In this document: in pieces, positions 1 through 11,096 of the stretch
How positions within the stretch are numbered: the stretch's first letter is position 1
Layout: each line of letters starts with the position of its first letter
Assembly: GCA_024291935.2 (NCBI GenBank)
Contig: CM044320.1
Span: 51,402,001-51,466,000, forward strand
Direction of reading: 5' to 3'
Length of the DNA stretch: 64,000 nt
Source: Okapia johnstoni
Taxonomy: Eukaryota > Chordata > Mammalia > Artiodactyla > Giraffidae
Translations under genes and position numbers: made by a program
Notes under the pieces: model-generated
Databases searched by the model: none
Seen by the model: only the letters and a program-made list of their open reading frames with translations
What the model was told of the DNA's origin: nothing

Positions 1-1045
1 AACGCTTCAGAGGAGCAGTGTATATCATTACTCCCTCTGTAGCCAAGCACACTAATTAATATTTATTGCACCTGTCAAGCCAGAAGCCGCGGCCAATCCA
101 TTCGTGTGGCAGTTCAATGGGAGACTGGACACCGTATTTCTCCTTGGCAGACATGTTTGGGTCATCAGCAAAGACAGAAGCCCCTTTCCCCAGTGAGGCA
201 TCGTAAACTCTTCACTTTCACTTGCAAAATTAAACCATTAATTCTATTCATGTTAATTTTTATCCTTGTTGGGAATTGCTGTAAAAAAATAAGAGGGGGG
301 GGTGGAGAAAGGATGAGAAACAGCTGCGCATTCAGGATCAGCTGTCAAACACATTCATTAGAACAGGGGCTTTTGGAACCCACGACCTTTGCTTTTTATC
401 AGACATCCCTTAAAGGTTACAGACATGTAGGGGGAAAGATGGTTATAAATCCTCATGAAGTTTAATCAAAAGTGGCAGGCCACCCAGCAGTAAACACGTT
501 ATTAAAACTCTTTGTATTAAAACTTTGTTCAGCATTGTCAACAGAACCCCAACATCAACAGGTAGCTGGCAGCAGAATTAATTAAGCAAGAGTGAAATAA
601 TAAATGGATTCTGATATCGTACCTACAGCAAGGAATTTGGCACTCAGAGCGGAGAAGTTTATATCAAGGCTGTGAATCATTCTATAGTGCATCTGAGCAA
701 ACCCAGCACGGTTGTGGGATGGAGTTTACTCGAAAATTTAATTAGGAGAACATGTAAATGGTACGAAAGAAAAGTAGGGCACCAAATGCTGCTTTATTTA
801 TTTTATTTTACTCTTTTTGTTAATTCTATCAGGAGCACCTGTGTCATTAGAAACTGCATGACCCAAACTGCCAAGCTTTTGACTAATACAAGGAATACCC
901 ATGAACTTTTCACTGAAGATGATCTAGGCCGTTATATTTTGTCTTTAAAAATGATTGTTCTTCCCTCGAGGATGATGATATTAATGATGATAATAACCAG
1001 CAATAATAGCAATAATAATAAAAAGAGCCAGCATCTTCTAAATGA
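1..1045. other. Non-coding stretch with AT-type trinucleotide tract
   Basis: No gene or clear interspersed repeat is recognised. Open frames here are short, lack protein-family features and run through low-complexity DNA. Positions 968-1024 are a loose GAT/AAT trinucleotide-rich tract, and 294-304 is a short G-rich run. The segment is otherwise AT-rich single-copy-looking DNA. Confidence 0.6.
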
Positions 1046-1155
1046 GTATGATGCCCCAGGCACTAAGTGCTTTGCATATGTTATCTCATTTGATTCTTGC
1101 AACCCTTTGAGGTCGGAATTATTAGTTCCATTAAACAGATGAGTATTTGAGGTAT
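1046..1155 (-). mobile_element. MIR SINE fragment
   Basis: The central MIR core is recognisable in reverse orientation: an antisense 'ccaggcact' block, then 'ttatctcatttgattcttgc', a 'ttgaggt' step, and a 'cagatgagtatttgagg' block matching the MIR 'cagatgaggaaactgagg' segment. It is diverged and without visible target duplications, as expected for an ancient mammalian tRNA-derived SINE. Confidence 0.8.
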
Positions 1156-1824
1156 GTGGGGATATTATAGCCAGTGTCACCCACGTACCATCTGTTATAC
1201 TCCATTCTCCTGACTGCTGCCTTTTCTCTAGGATGTAGGTTTCTTTGGAGGGCAATGAGGGTAACTGTGGGTGAGAAGAATTCGTTTATAGGACATAGCA
1301 GCCCCCCTACAACCTGCCTGCTGCGTGTCCCCTGGTTCCTGCATGGGTCATTGCTTTGCCTCGGTAGTGTTCTTCATGTCTTGATCTCTGATTTCTAACT
1401 CCTTTCTATTTTGACTGTCCCCATCTTCTCTCTAGGATCCTTGATGGCTCCTTGGTGGTCTTCACTATTACTCATTCATGGTTAAGATCCACACTTCTCA
1501 ATTCCTAATGCAGTTCCACTGGAGCCTTCCATTCTCTCATTCCATTTCTTTCTCCCTTAGGGCCTGGCACATCCATCCAGTTGCTGTCTGCAACATTGTT
1601 AATTATCCTTTCACAGTGCATTATTGCAGCACCAATAACGTTTAACCGTAAATACCTTTCAGTGTATCTGTGGGCTTACTACTGCTACAGACTTTGAAAG
1701 TCAATTTAGAGATTTTTTTTGTGGGGGGGTTAGGTGAAGGTCAATGATGGCTTATTTGGAATTGATAGTGCTCTAGCTTGAAGAGAGGTTCTTAAATTTG
1801 GGTCCAATGCTGAGAAGACTGTAG
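1156..1824. other. Non-coding stretch, nothing recognised
   Basis: No gene-like frame, tRNA fold or known repeat family was recognised. A G-run occurs near 1722-1731. Confidence 0.5.
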
Positions 1825-1998
1825 CAGTTAAGATGACTGGGCTTTAGAATTAGGCTGAACTTGCTACTCATTGAGCTGGCCAGTCACTAATGCTCCAGCC
1901 TCAGTTTTCTCATTGTAATATGGAGATATTTATTCCCCTTTCACGGTATCTACTGACATCAGGTTGTGGTGAAGGAAAGTACAGCATATATTGCAGGG
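1825..1998 (+). mobile_element. MIR SINE fragment
   Basis: Sense-orientation MIR. A diverged 'ctggccagtcacta' block is followed by 'cctcagttttctcattgta', then an 'atatggagatatttattcc' stretch and a 'ggttgtggtgaagg' motif, in consensus order. Old and diverged. Confidence 0.75.
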
Positions 1999-2694
1999 TG
2001 CCAAGCAAGGAGATCAAGACAGCTCATGCTCAAAAGGCCTGAATTCCCTGATGGCTTTCAGGGAAGGGGTTTTAAAGGCAGTGTGAGGGAGAGGGCTACT
2101 GGATGAGTGATCAGCTCGAGCACAGTTCTCAGATTGGTTGGCATCAAGGTGAAGTTTCAAGCATCATCAGCTTTCTGGTTTCAACTGGTCTAGGGTCTAT
2201 GTGCTTGCAGTCAGCAGTTTTCATCTGGCAGAGTTCTGCTTCCTGTAAAAACAACTTAGGAATATGTATCAGGCCCTTGTATCTTTCAGGGAACTGAGAG
2301 TTTGGTGATTCTGCAATGTAGTAGATTTATGGAGTAAACTGTTACCAGTTTTTCAGTCCAACAACTATTCTTTGTTCCTACATCTTCACATTTCCTAATC
2401 ATTAGCTCTTCTTAAAAAATACATATGCAAAAACATTTATTTTGCAGCATTACAACATGAGCAAAACTGTCGATCACTAACTCTTGAGTCAGCCTTTTGA
2501 GATTCAAGGGAGCCCTGGAAGACGAAAGCAAAAATGTTTTACTCCAGAAGACAGGGACACAGGGGTTTATATGTGGTTTCAATCTCCCCCTTTCTTTGAT
2601 ACCCCTCAGTCTTGAGAGGAACAGATTCAGGAGAGGGAAGAGAATAAAGTTTTGGATCATAAACTTGGCAGAGAAACTCAGTTTTATGGAGACT
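1999..2694. other. Non-coding stretch, nothing recognised
   Basis: Short open frames on both strands (for example 2412-2660 minus and 2497-2709 plus) overlap each other, show no family motif and lack splice context, so they are treated as chance. No repeat was confidently named. Confidence 0.5.
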
Positions 2695-2806
2695 TGGTTT
2701 CAACCCTAAACCTACCCAATAAGAAATTCTGGGGGTGGGTCCCAGTCATTGCATTTTAACAGGCCCTCATGTGACAGTGATGCTTTAAAGTTGGGGGATC
2801 ACTGGC
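2695..2806 (+). mobile_element. MER5A-type hAT (Charlie) DNA transposon remnant
   Basis: The 3' half of a MER5A/MER5B-like non-autonomous hAT element. It contains 'gaaattctgggggtgggtcc', then 'cattttaacaggccctcatg', a 'gtgacagtgatgctttaaag' block, and a terminal 'gatcactggcct' resembling the inverted terminal repeat. It is diverged and truncated at the 5' side. Confidence 0.75.
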
Positions 2807-3739
2807 CTACATCCCGATGTTTCTTGTTGACCAGAGTTACATTTTGATGGTGGCACACCTGTTTTCCCCTTCCCCTTCCTATCTTCTGGATAATGATTAT
2901 GGCAGCGTGTCCATCATCTTCCCCCTTTTCAGGCTTGGTGTCTGGGGCAGAGAATTCAGCTGGTTGCCCTATCCAAAGTAAAATTTCAAGTGGGAAATTT
3001 TGCTCCATTTCTGGCTCACCTGTTTTTCTAATAAATGTATCCTGCTTCCCCCTGCTGTTCTAGTGAAAATTGTAGGATCCTCTGGGTAGGAGCTAATTCT
3101 ATGCTCTGTGGATTGTCTGTCTCACTTTTTACTCCTAATGATTACTCCTAATAATAATAATTACTGAAAGCTTTTCTTTGACTTGATTACTGCTTCATGC
3201 TGAAGAAAAAAAAAACCTTCCATTTTTGTTTCCTTTTCTGAGGCCTGACAAATGACTATTATCATGTTAAATCATTCACCTGTATACGCAAAGATTTTTA
3301 TTTGTGTCTCTGATGTTTGCTCTTTAATATCTTTAAAAAACATAAAAATTGTCTTAAATTCTAAACAGGGATGTTCACTTTAAACAAGTCGGTGACTTTT
3401 TCCTTTTACTTGTTTTGCCATATTTAATTCAACCCTGCAAGACCAGCACACGCATCATTTCCTCCTCATCTCTGTTTCACTGTTGAGTGAAGTGTTTTGA
3501 ATTAATTTTGTTAAATTATTAATAGCTCATGATTGGAAAACATTTCAGCATTGAAGTTTTTGTTGCACCATGTGCTATGCACTAATATGGCAGATTTCAT
3601 GCACATGGATGAATATGTGGCTAGTGGTTAGGTGAAATGTTGGCTCCTTGTGAAGACAAGATTTAATAATCAAGTGTATATTTTAGTTTTCATTCAATCA
3701 GAACAACCAAATGATTATCCTTGAAATCAAATGATTAGA
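2807..3739. other. AT-rich non-coding stretch
   Basis: No coding segment is supported. The minus-strand frame at 2799-3008 was examined for dynein motifs because of its strand and does not match. No repeat was confidently named. Confidence 0.5.
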
Positions 3740-4895
3740 GTTAGAGCATGCTTTGGGTCATTCATTTATTCGATAGAAATGTGCTAGGCACTCTATTAGG
3801 CAATGGGAATACAATGGAGGTACAAGGAGAAATCAACCTTGCCACTATGGAGCTTCCAGTCTGGTGGGGAAATAAGTCATTAATCAAAGAATCACCAGAA
3901 TAAATGTAAAATGACTACCCTGATAAAAGAAAGGAAAATAGGTATGCAAGTGAGAGCATATGACAGAAAGATTGACCTAGTTTGAAAGAGGCTGCACTGA
4001 GGTAAGGCAGGAATGTGATTTATTTCTGGTACGGGGGTGGGATGGTCATGGGAAAGGGCACTTTGGGCAGAAGGAATGATTTGTACAAATGTCCTGTGAA
4101 AGAAGGGAGCATGGTATCTAAAGGAGGCTGAGAAACAATGGTGAGGGGTCAAGAAACAATGGGGGACCACTGAGGAGTTTAAAGCAGAAGCTGTAAACAG
4201 ATTTAAGTTGTAGTGAGATCACTTGGTTGCAGTGTGGAAGATGGATGTGGGTAGACTGGACAGCAAACTATTATTTCAGGAGTGAGCATAGAGGAGCTGG
4301 ATTGGGGTGGAAGTGGCAGAGATGGAGAGAATGAATGAGAGTAAAGATATTAATGAGACAAAAACGACAGGATGGATATGCAGAGGGGTGATTCTTAGGT
4401 CCTGGTGTCCTTAGGCGTGCCTTTCAGTGAGCTAAGAGACTCTTGGAAGAAAACCAGGTTCATCAGGGAAGCTCATATCTCTTTTTGGGACTGTTGAATG
4501 TGGTGAGTCAAAGAAGTAACTGGATATTTGGGTCTGGAGCTCAGAGGAAAGTCCAAAATGGCATATGCACATTTGGACTTATCTGCATTTATGTAGTGAC
4601 ATAACCACAGGCTTGGAAAGAAGATGGGGACCTGGATTCCAACTTTAAGGGCCAACAACATTTATGCTAAGTAGAGGAGAAGACAAGGAAAGAATGGCTA
4701 GAGAGAGAGAAGGAAATCAGGAGACAGTGGTATCATTGAAGCTGAGAAAAGGGTATTTAAAAGAGCAAGAGTGGCCAACAGAGTCAAAACATATCCACAG
4801 ACAAGGCCAGAAATAAGATCTACTGGATATAGAAAATTTCATGGTTGGGTTATTTGACATTGGATCTTGGGGAAATAATGTGATAGTGAACATAA
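3740..4895 (-). mobile_element. L2 LINE, long antisense fragment (3' end plus RT region)
   Basis: Reading the minus strand gives the 3' part of an ancient L2 (CR1-clade) retrotransposon. On the plus strand the landmarks run in the expected antisense order: 'tgctaggcact', 'atggagcttccagtctggtg', a diverged 'gcaaaggcc'-equivalent near 4085, 'gtctggagctcagaggaaag' near 4533, and the 'gagacagtggtatcattgaa' block near 4720. These correspond to the L2 3' untranslated region and then the reverse-transcriptase C-terminal coding region. The reading frame is destroyed. At about 1.15 kb it is one of the longest ancient elements here. Confidence 0.7.
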
Positions 4896-5039
4896 CAATG
4901 GTTCCTAGAGAGTAACGGTGATGTGTGCTGTAGAGGTTCTCCCTCTCTTCCTAAAACCATCACTGTAGGGTTGCGAGAGGGAGGAAAGCAGAGAAGGACC
5001 CGCTGAAGTATGACAGGTAGTAAAGTACATGTCAAAGGA

Positions 5040-5200
5040 GAATTTGGAGGAAAATCTGGATTTCAATTCTGACTCCAAACTACATGGCTTGAGTAGACTT
5101 ATTTATCTCACTAAAGTTAAGTTCCTTTATCTGTAAGATGAGCATAACTACCTTATAGATTAGAGTATTTATATAGTATTAAAGTATTTATAGTGTTAAA
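5040..5200 (+). mobile_element. MIR SINE fragment
   Basis: Sense MIR: 'tctggatttcaattctgact', then a 'gttcctttatctgtaagatg' block and an 'ataactaccttatagatt' block, matching the consensus order of feature blocks. Diverged. Confidence 0.7.
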
Positions 5201-5221
5201 TATATCAGAAGCTTAGCAAGG

Positions 5222-5298
5222 TATTGGGTTGGCCAAAAAGTTCTCTTGGGATTTTCTGTACAAGGTTATGGAAAATGAACTTTTTGGCCAACCCAGTA
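5222..5298. mobile_element. Palindromic mariner-type MITE
   Basis: A roughly 73-bp near-perfect palindrome. The 19-bp left arm at 5225-5243 ('tgggttggccaaaaagttc') is exactly the reverse complement of the right arm at 5277-5295. TA dinucleotides flank both ends (5222-5223 and 5297-5298), the target duplication of Tc1/mariner elements. Short palindromic mariner derivatives of this type are common in ruminant genomes. There is no transposase coding capacity. If transcribed, the arms could form a hairpin. Confidence 0.85.
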
Positions 5299-6934
5299 CT
5301 TGGCCTACAGTCAGGATTAATAGGTAATTGTTCAGTAAATAAATGATGGGCTTCAAACAAGGGAATAATGAAGAGATGTTCATGTTAACAGAATGACAAT
5401 ATATATGGCTTCATCACTGGGAAGATGATCAATACAAAGGACGCTCATTTCTTTTACCTTTCAAGGGAGTTTCCAATACTATTCCCTAATGCTCCACCCT
5501 CTGCCCCCAGCAGTTTAACTTTTCAATTAAAGTCTTTAATGAGGATATAACAACCATTTGTGAAATGTGTAGATCCTAAGATGATATGAACATAAAAGTG
5601 ATAGTAAATATGACCTGTGACAATAAAGACTATAAACCAAACAGAATAAATGGTCTGAATTGAATCCGACAAAAATTTAACAAACATATCTACTTTAAGT
5701 CGAATAAACCAATTGTACAAACTTAGGACAGTACAATTCTTGTGGCTTTTTGCAAGAGGTTTAGGGTTTAAATGACAGTGAATTCTCTGTAAGTCCATGG
5801 TCAGTGACAGCTGCCAAAAAGGCTGTGTGGACACTGCTGTAATCAACATAATTCAGTTTCTCTCTTCTTTCTGGGCATCTATCTAGACTACATTCCCCAA
5901 CTTCCTTCGTGACTGGTTTTTACCAATCGAACATGAGGAAAAGATGTGATTCTCCACAGTTTCTCTTTTCCTTTGACTTAAGGCTCATCCAGTAGGATCC
6001 TCTGAAGCCCTAGTTACAAAGCCCAAGCTCACAATGCTTGCCAGAAGACAGGCCAATAAATTGAGAGGCAAAATGTTGGGACAAGGAATAGTGAAGTTAT
6101 TCAGAAAGCCTGCAGACCGAAAAGATGGTGGACTAGTGTCCGAAAGACTATCTTACCTGAGTTAAAATTCAGGGTTATTTTATACTAAACAGGGAAGGGT
6201 TGTTGCTGGTTCTTTCAAACTTCTTGGTGTAGGAATCCTTTGTTCTTGCAGCTGTTCACATAGGTCTGGTCACAGTAATCCTGTAAACTTCCAATAAGAG
6301 AAATGTTATTCTCTATTTCTGCAAGTTTCTATCTCTATATGAATGGAAAACTGTTATACCTTGAAAGGTCAGAGTCTTGAGAATGGGGTTGAGAATAGGC
6401 TGTATACTTCAGGCTCCAGGCAACATTCTTTAAAAAGGTGCAGAGTCAGTATGACTGAGCACAGACCACAGAGCACAAGAATTAGAGCTAAAGATGGATA
6501 GATCCAAACCTAGAGTCATGCTTGCTCTTCTCTGTTACGGTCAGAGATGCCAAAGTCTGAGCCCATGAAAGACTCTGGAGCAGAGCCTCCTCTCTGCCCT
6601 TGCCTCCTGACCTGTGATCTCATGTGTCTGAAAAGTGAGCAAAAGAAAACCATTAAAGAATTAAGTCATGGAGATTTGGGGATTGTTGCCACAATGACCA
6701 TCATTATTCCTGACTAAATACAGCAACTAAAAGTAGAAACAAAACAATACTTTTGCCACTTCAGTTATATTTATAGCAGTATGGCTTCTAGTTTAACGGG
6801 AAATGATATTCTGGAAGAAACTCATTCAGGAAAACACTAAATGGTCAAGTTTTTGTTTCCTGTCAGTAGAGCTGTTGATCATACCTGTAGCTTGATTTTT
6901 AGTTCTTGGCTTCACGTGAGACACCATAGGCATA
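5299..6934. other. Non-coding stretch, mostly unassigned
   Basis: No supported gene. The longest frame (5523-5849, minus, 108 codons) shows no family motif. Around 5880-6100 the DNA vaguely resembles an old MER-type repeat, but this could not be named. The rest appears single-copy. Confidence 0.45.
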
Positions 6935-6998
6935 TTGGGAGAGTTCTTGGTATACTCTAGGCACCCAATAAATATCTTTGAAATGAATAAATATTGAA
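6935..6998 (+). mobile_element. L2 LINE 3' terminus
   Basis: The short diagnostic L2 tail 'cacccaataaatatctttga' followed by 'atgaataaat' matches the L2 'gctcaataaatatttgttgaatgaatg' terminus. Only the extreme 3' end is recognisable. Confidence 0.6.
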
Positions 6999-7065
6999 AT
7001 GTACACTTTCTGTGACATGACCACAAGGAGAGATGATAATCTGAATTCATACCCTATTAAGTGTG

Positions 7066-7640
7066 GTTATGAGACAGCCTGGAACTGAGACCTGGGACCC
7101 TTTGCTACAGCGCTTACACCTGGACAAACGTCTCCTCAAGCAACAGAATACAAAGAAACAGACTAAAAGCAACTGCATGCATGCACAAATGGGACAAATT
7201 AGGAACAATAAGATACAAAAAGACCAAAAATCCAGCTGCTGCCTCTGAGGAGCTGGGAAAAAAAAACAGGATACTGGGAACAAAAGCAAGGTCTGTTACT
7301 GATCTGGGTTCCTGGCCTCCTTCCTTAATCAATAGATGTTGATTAGAGTCCTGATAAGAAATTCAGGCAAGGCTTTACTGGGGCTCCTCCTGCAGCAGAA
7401 GGGAGTGAAAACACTTAATAGATTCCCTTGTGTGCTCACCGAGGGAGGTGAGCTGGTTCCTTATACAGGGTGAGGGTAGGGACCGGTTCAGGCGTCAGGC
7501 TGAAGGGGTGTCTTAGGTGGGTTTCCCACCCCCTGTTCGTGGTGCTTTGTGCAGGGTGCATGTTGTTCATGGAGATGTTTGTTCAGGTGTATACACTGCA
7601 GCAAAGGGTCCTAGGTCTCAGCCTGTCTCAGTGAGAGGAG
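7066..7640 (-). mobile_element. ERV LTR-like segment flanked by an inverted copy of its own head
   Basis: On the minus strand 7640 to about 7300 has LTR character: a TATA-like 'ctgtataaggaac' (plus-strand 7462-7474), a 'cagtaaagc' poly(A)-like signal near 7376 followed by 'cttgcctgaatttcttatca', and a terminal 'gatcagtaaca'. The arm at about 7571-7634 is repeated in reverse orientation at about 7070-7137; both contain 'gggt/accctttgct' and 'caaac.tctcc' landmarks at roughly 85% identity by eye. No retroviral coding region is visible. The family is tentatively a ruminant ERV LTR. A non-LTR palindromic repeat is the main alternative. Confidence 0.45.
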
Positions 7641-7734
7641 CTAGGATTGTTTAGCTGGGAGAAAAGGAGACAGGAAACATATTACAAACTATTAAAAGTA
7701 CTATTTTGTGGAAAAAGATTTGATCAGTTCTCTA

Positions 7735-7985
7735 GGAGCCCATGAGGTGAAACTGGAATAAATAGGTTGAAGTTTGACATTTCTGTTCATTGTATGGCAA
7801 TGAAACATATGGAAGTCCCTCATCTGTCAAAGATGTTTAAAGAAGAAATGCTCCTTACACCACTGGAAATGTTTAAGAGTGAGTGACCATCAGTTGGGGG
7901 GTTTTATGGAAGAAATACAAGCATTGAATGGAATGCCAGATAAAGTGGTCTTTAAGACTCTTTACAACCCTAAGTTCTATGCTTA
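7735..7985 (+). mobile_element. CR1/L3-like LINE 3' end
   Basis: The 3' end of an ancient CR1-clade LINE. An 'actggaaatgtttaagagtg' block is followed by 'gaccatcagttggggggttt', 'caagcattgaatggaatgcc', 'gtggtctttaagactcttta' and 'caaccctaagttctatg'. This is the conserved terminal signature of L3/CR1 elements. Diverged and truncated. Confidence 0.55.
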
Positions 7986-9317
7986 CCTGGTTCTAACTTA
8001 AACTTCATCTAGAGCTAGAGTCAACAGTGACACTGAAGACAGTCTTGTGGTGGGAACGAAAAGTCTCTCATTTTTTCAGTAATAGTCACTATTCTATTCA
8101 TTATAGAGCAGGGATTATTAACACCTCCTAGCTGTCATCTCCAGGTTGCTGAAAGTGGCTCTGCCAATAATTTTCTGTCAAGAAAACATTACTCACAAGA
8201 GGGCTTTGTTTTATAAGTGATCCCAAAACACTGTAGAGATTAACTGCAGCTTAGTTGATTTGAAATCTATGCCAAATCAAGTTGAGTTGAACTGAGTGCC
8301 CCCAAATATGAGGAGCTTTACAGGTAACAGGCACCTTGAAGAAGGTTCATTCCAAGCCGTTAGGACAGATCTACCACTGACTGAAGTCAGCGAAGCTCTG
8401 GAGCCCCGTTTTGTGCACACCAAGGTTTGTAGAACACTTACCTCATCTTGTGTGAGAATTTCTGCTCACCAAACAGGCACCAAGGCTGGTTTTCTGGAGA
8501 GGAATATTGTAGAGACAAAAGAGAACACTTGTGAAATTGCCTTGAGTATTTAGAAGAAATAAAGAAAACCTTAGAAAGTCAAGCTAAGATTTATATCAGC
8601 TATCCTTTTATGAAGATACTTGGAGTCTGAAGGATGCGCTTGGTTCTTTCATGGGCTCTGTGTTATACTTACCAGCTGAGTCTTCAAATGAAGAGTTAAT
8701 GTGCTAGACCTAAAACATTTACAAATTCCCTTATGGCCACGCTAATGAATGAAAACCAGAGTTCATTACTAAAAATAATTATTTGTCTGTGAGTGAGTTG
8801 GCTGGTATTTAATAAAACCAATAAGGGGTAAAATTAGGAACTTAGTGGAAATGTCCATCTGCCACAATAAAGAGATATAGAAGTGCAGGAGAAAGCACAC
8901 GTCATATACTTCTCTAAGAAAAGATGTAAAGGTAAAAGAAGTGACGTGCTGAAGTTTGATGGGAATTTTCAGGAAATATTTAGGTCATTTCCATGCAGCC
9001 CCTGACATTTCAAGGAGGCTGTTAATCCCTCTGAAACTTTTAATGCTTTACTGTGCTCTGTAAGTACTTTCTGAGTAAACACTGGGAATGAGTAAATTGA
9101 AGTTTAAAGCCAATTCTTCATTTTATTCACAGTTGTCATGCATTCTATTTCAAATACCACTCTGGCAGAAGAAGCTCTAATTTGAGAGAAACACTAGATA
9201 GTTCCACCTAGTATAATGAAATCAGCAGGACTCGAGGCTCTCCACAGTCTCTTCATTTGCTCTCTGGACAAAGGCTTTGCTTTCATTTAGGGAACACATT
9301 TCCCCAGAATGTGTCAG
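7986..9317. other. Non-coding stretch, nothing recognised
   Basis: A plus-strand frame at 8296-8553 (85 codons) has no recognisable domain or splice context and is judged chance. No repeat family was named. Confidence 0.5.
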
Positions 9318-9425
9318 GTTTCTCGCTGGGCATGAGAGACACAAGGGTAGATGACACAGAGTCCCCGGCTTGTGGGGAGCTCATAGTCTAGAGCCACCGA
9401 GAGAAGGTTTATCTGGTGCTCTAAT
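9318..9425 (-). mobile_element. L2 LINE 3' end fragment
   Basis: Antisense L2 tail: 'gctgggcatgagagacacaa', then 'ggggagctcatagtctagag', matching the antisense 'ccctcatggagcttacattctag' signature. Confidence 0.55.
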
Positions 9426-9717
9426 ATTGGGCTTAGAATGAATCTGAGGCTAGGTTCACTGGGAACATTCTGTGGATAGTTACTTAGCTTTAATTAACTG
9501 TTTCTTGAATCTTTCTCTTTCTTGAAGGTAGTATCTTGGGCTCTGAATCCTATAGATTTTCATGTAACCCTTTCAGGCACAGAAACAAAATACTTCAAGT
9601 CCAAAGGACGAGCCTTTCCTTATTCATATTGTCCAGTGGAGTGCTCTGCATCTTGGGCATATTTAATTAGTTTTATGCCCACAGGCTGCTTTCTCCACAC
9701 TTAAAAGCATTTGCAGC

Positions 9718-10098
9718 TGGTATGGATTGAATTCTGTTTCCTTAGAATTCATAGGTTGAAGTTCTAACCCTTAGTATCTTACAATATGACTGCATTTGGA
9801 GATAAGGTGTTTAAAGAGGTTACAAAGGTCATAAAAGTGGGCCCTAATCCAATATGACTGGTGACCTTGTAAGAAGAGGGAGAGAGACCAGGAATGCACA
9901 GGCTCAGAGGAGAGACCATGTGAGGATACAGTGAGAAAACACCAGCTGCCAGCCAAGGAGAGATCTCACGAGAAATCAACCCTGCCAACGCCTTGCTCTT
10001 GGCCTTGTTGTCTCCACAACTGTAAGGAAATAAATTTCTGTTGTTTAAGCCACCCAGTCCATGATATTTTGCCGTGGCAGCCTGAGCTGACTTAAGAT
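9718..10098 (+). mobile_element. MaLR (MLT1-type) solo LTR
   Basis: A near-complete MaLR LTR. It starts 'tggtatggattgaattctg' and carries 'attcataggttgaagttcta', 'gggccctaatccaatatgac', 'agagaccatgtgaggataca' and 'caactgtaaggaaataaatt' (AATAAA signal). It ends near 'cctgagctgacttaag'. There is no internal MaLR sequence or second LTR nearby, so it looks like a solo LTR left by recombination. Confidence 0.75.
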
Positions 10099-10865
10099 GG
10101 CAGCTGTTTTTGGCACTGCTTCATTTTTGGTGAAGTTGCCAAATTGAGCAGTCATTCCCAAATTCTCCTCCAGGTTTTGCACATGGCCCTTCTGAGTCCC
10201 AACCATTGTTTTTTTTTTGGCAGCTGGGGAAGGGGGGAGCCCTATGATCAAAATTCTTCAACATTTTTCCAGACTTGCTTTAAGATTTAAAAAATTTCAA
10301 GGCTGAAGAAGAAGAAAAAAATCCAGTTTTCTATTTGAACCCTGTAAATATCAACCATAAGAAAAGGTTTGATTGTACATTACTCTCTTCCCAGGAGACA
10401 AGGATTGAGAACTTGGCTGAGATGTAATGCTGAGCCTCCACAGTGATGTTCAGGCCTCAAAATGTACCATGGAAAGTGCACTGATGGGGATAGTGGTCTG
10501 GCCCTGCCCCTCTGCAGTGGGGGCAGTCGTGGGTTAATTTCTTAAAATCCCAGGCAGTGGAAATGTACCTGCAGGTACTTGATAAAGACAGGTATATTCC
10601 AAGGCAGAAACACTAATAGGAGTTCAAATTAAAGAAATGACATGAAATTGCATTTCTTAAGGAGGCGAATAACACTCAGGAACATTAAATGATTTAATTA
10701 TGCCTGAAAGAGCTTTTTGAGCTAAAAAGGCAGTAAAAGTGAAATGTATTGGGATACAAGTTTGAAAAAGCAGCTATAAGAAAAATCTTGAGACCAAAGT
10801 ATGCAAAGTTTGTAATCACCCACAGCTGTGCTGAGGGCAAAGCGGCCCCTCCATTAACATCCTTT
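10099..10865. other. Non-coding stretch, nothing recognised
   Basis: No gene-like feature or confidently named repeat. A T-run lies at 10209-10218. Confidence 0.5.
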
Positions 10866-11096
10866 TTGCTTTTCTTAGGGCTTCCCTAGTGGCTCAGATG
10901 GTAAAGAAACTGCCTGCAATGCAGGAGACCTGGGTTTGATCCCTGGGTCGGGTAGATCCCCTGGGGAAGGGCATGGCAACTCACTCCAGTATTCTTGCCT
11001 GGAGAGTTCCATGAACAAAGGAGCCTGGTGGGCTACCGTTCATGGGGTCATAAAGAGTTGGACATGACTGAGCAACTTTCACTTGCTTTTCTTAGG
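10866..11096 (+). mobile_element. Bov-tA SINE with 14-bp target duplication
   Basis: A full-length ruminant tRNA-derived SINE: head 'cttccctagtggctcagatg' with A/B-box-like promoter segments, 'gagacctgggtttgatccct', then the Bov-A body ('actccagtattcttgcctgg') and tail 'gagcaactttcac'. The direct repeat 'ttgcttttcttagg' occurs at 10866-10879 and 11083-11096, a 14-bp target-site duplication that fixes the element at 10880-11082. The intact duplication implies a relatively recent insertion. Confidence 0.93.

Noticed and set aside
2799..3008. Possible further dynein exon on the minus strand
   Set aside because: Translation has no FVDD-type Walker B or other dynein block.
5523..5849. 108-codon minus-strand frame near the MITE
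   Set aside because: Not related to a mariner transposase by eye, and no other gene feature.
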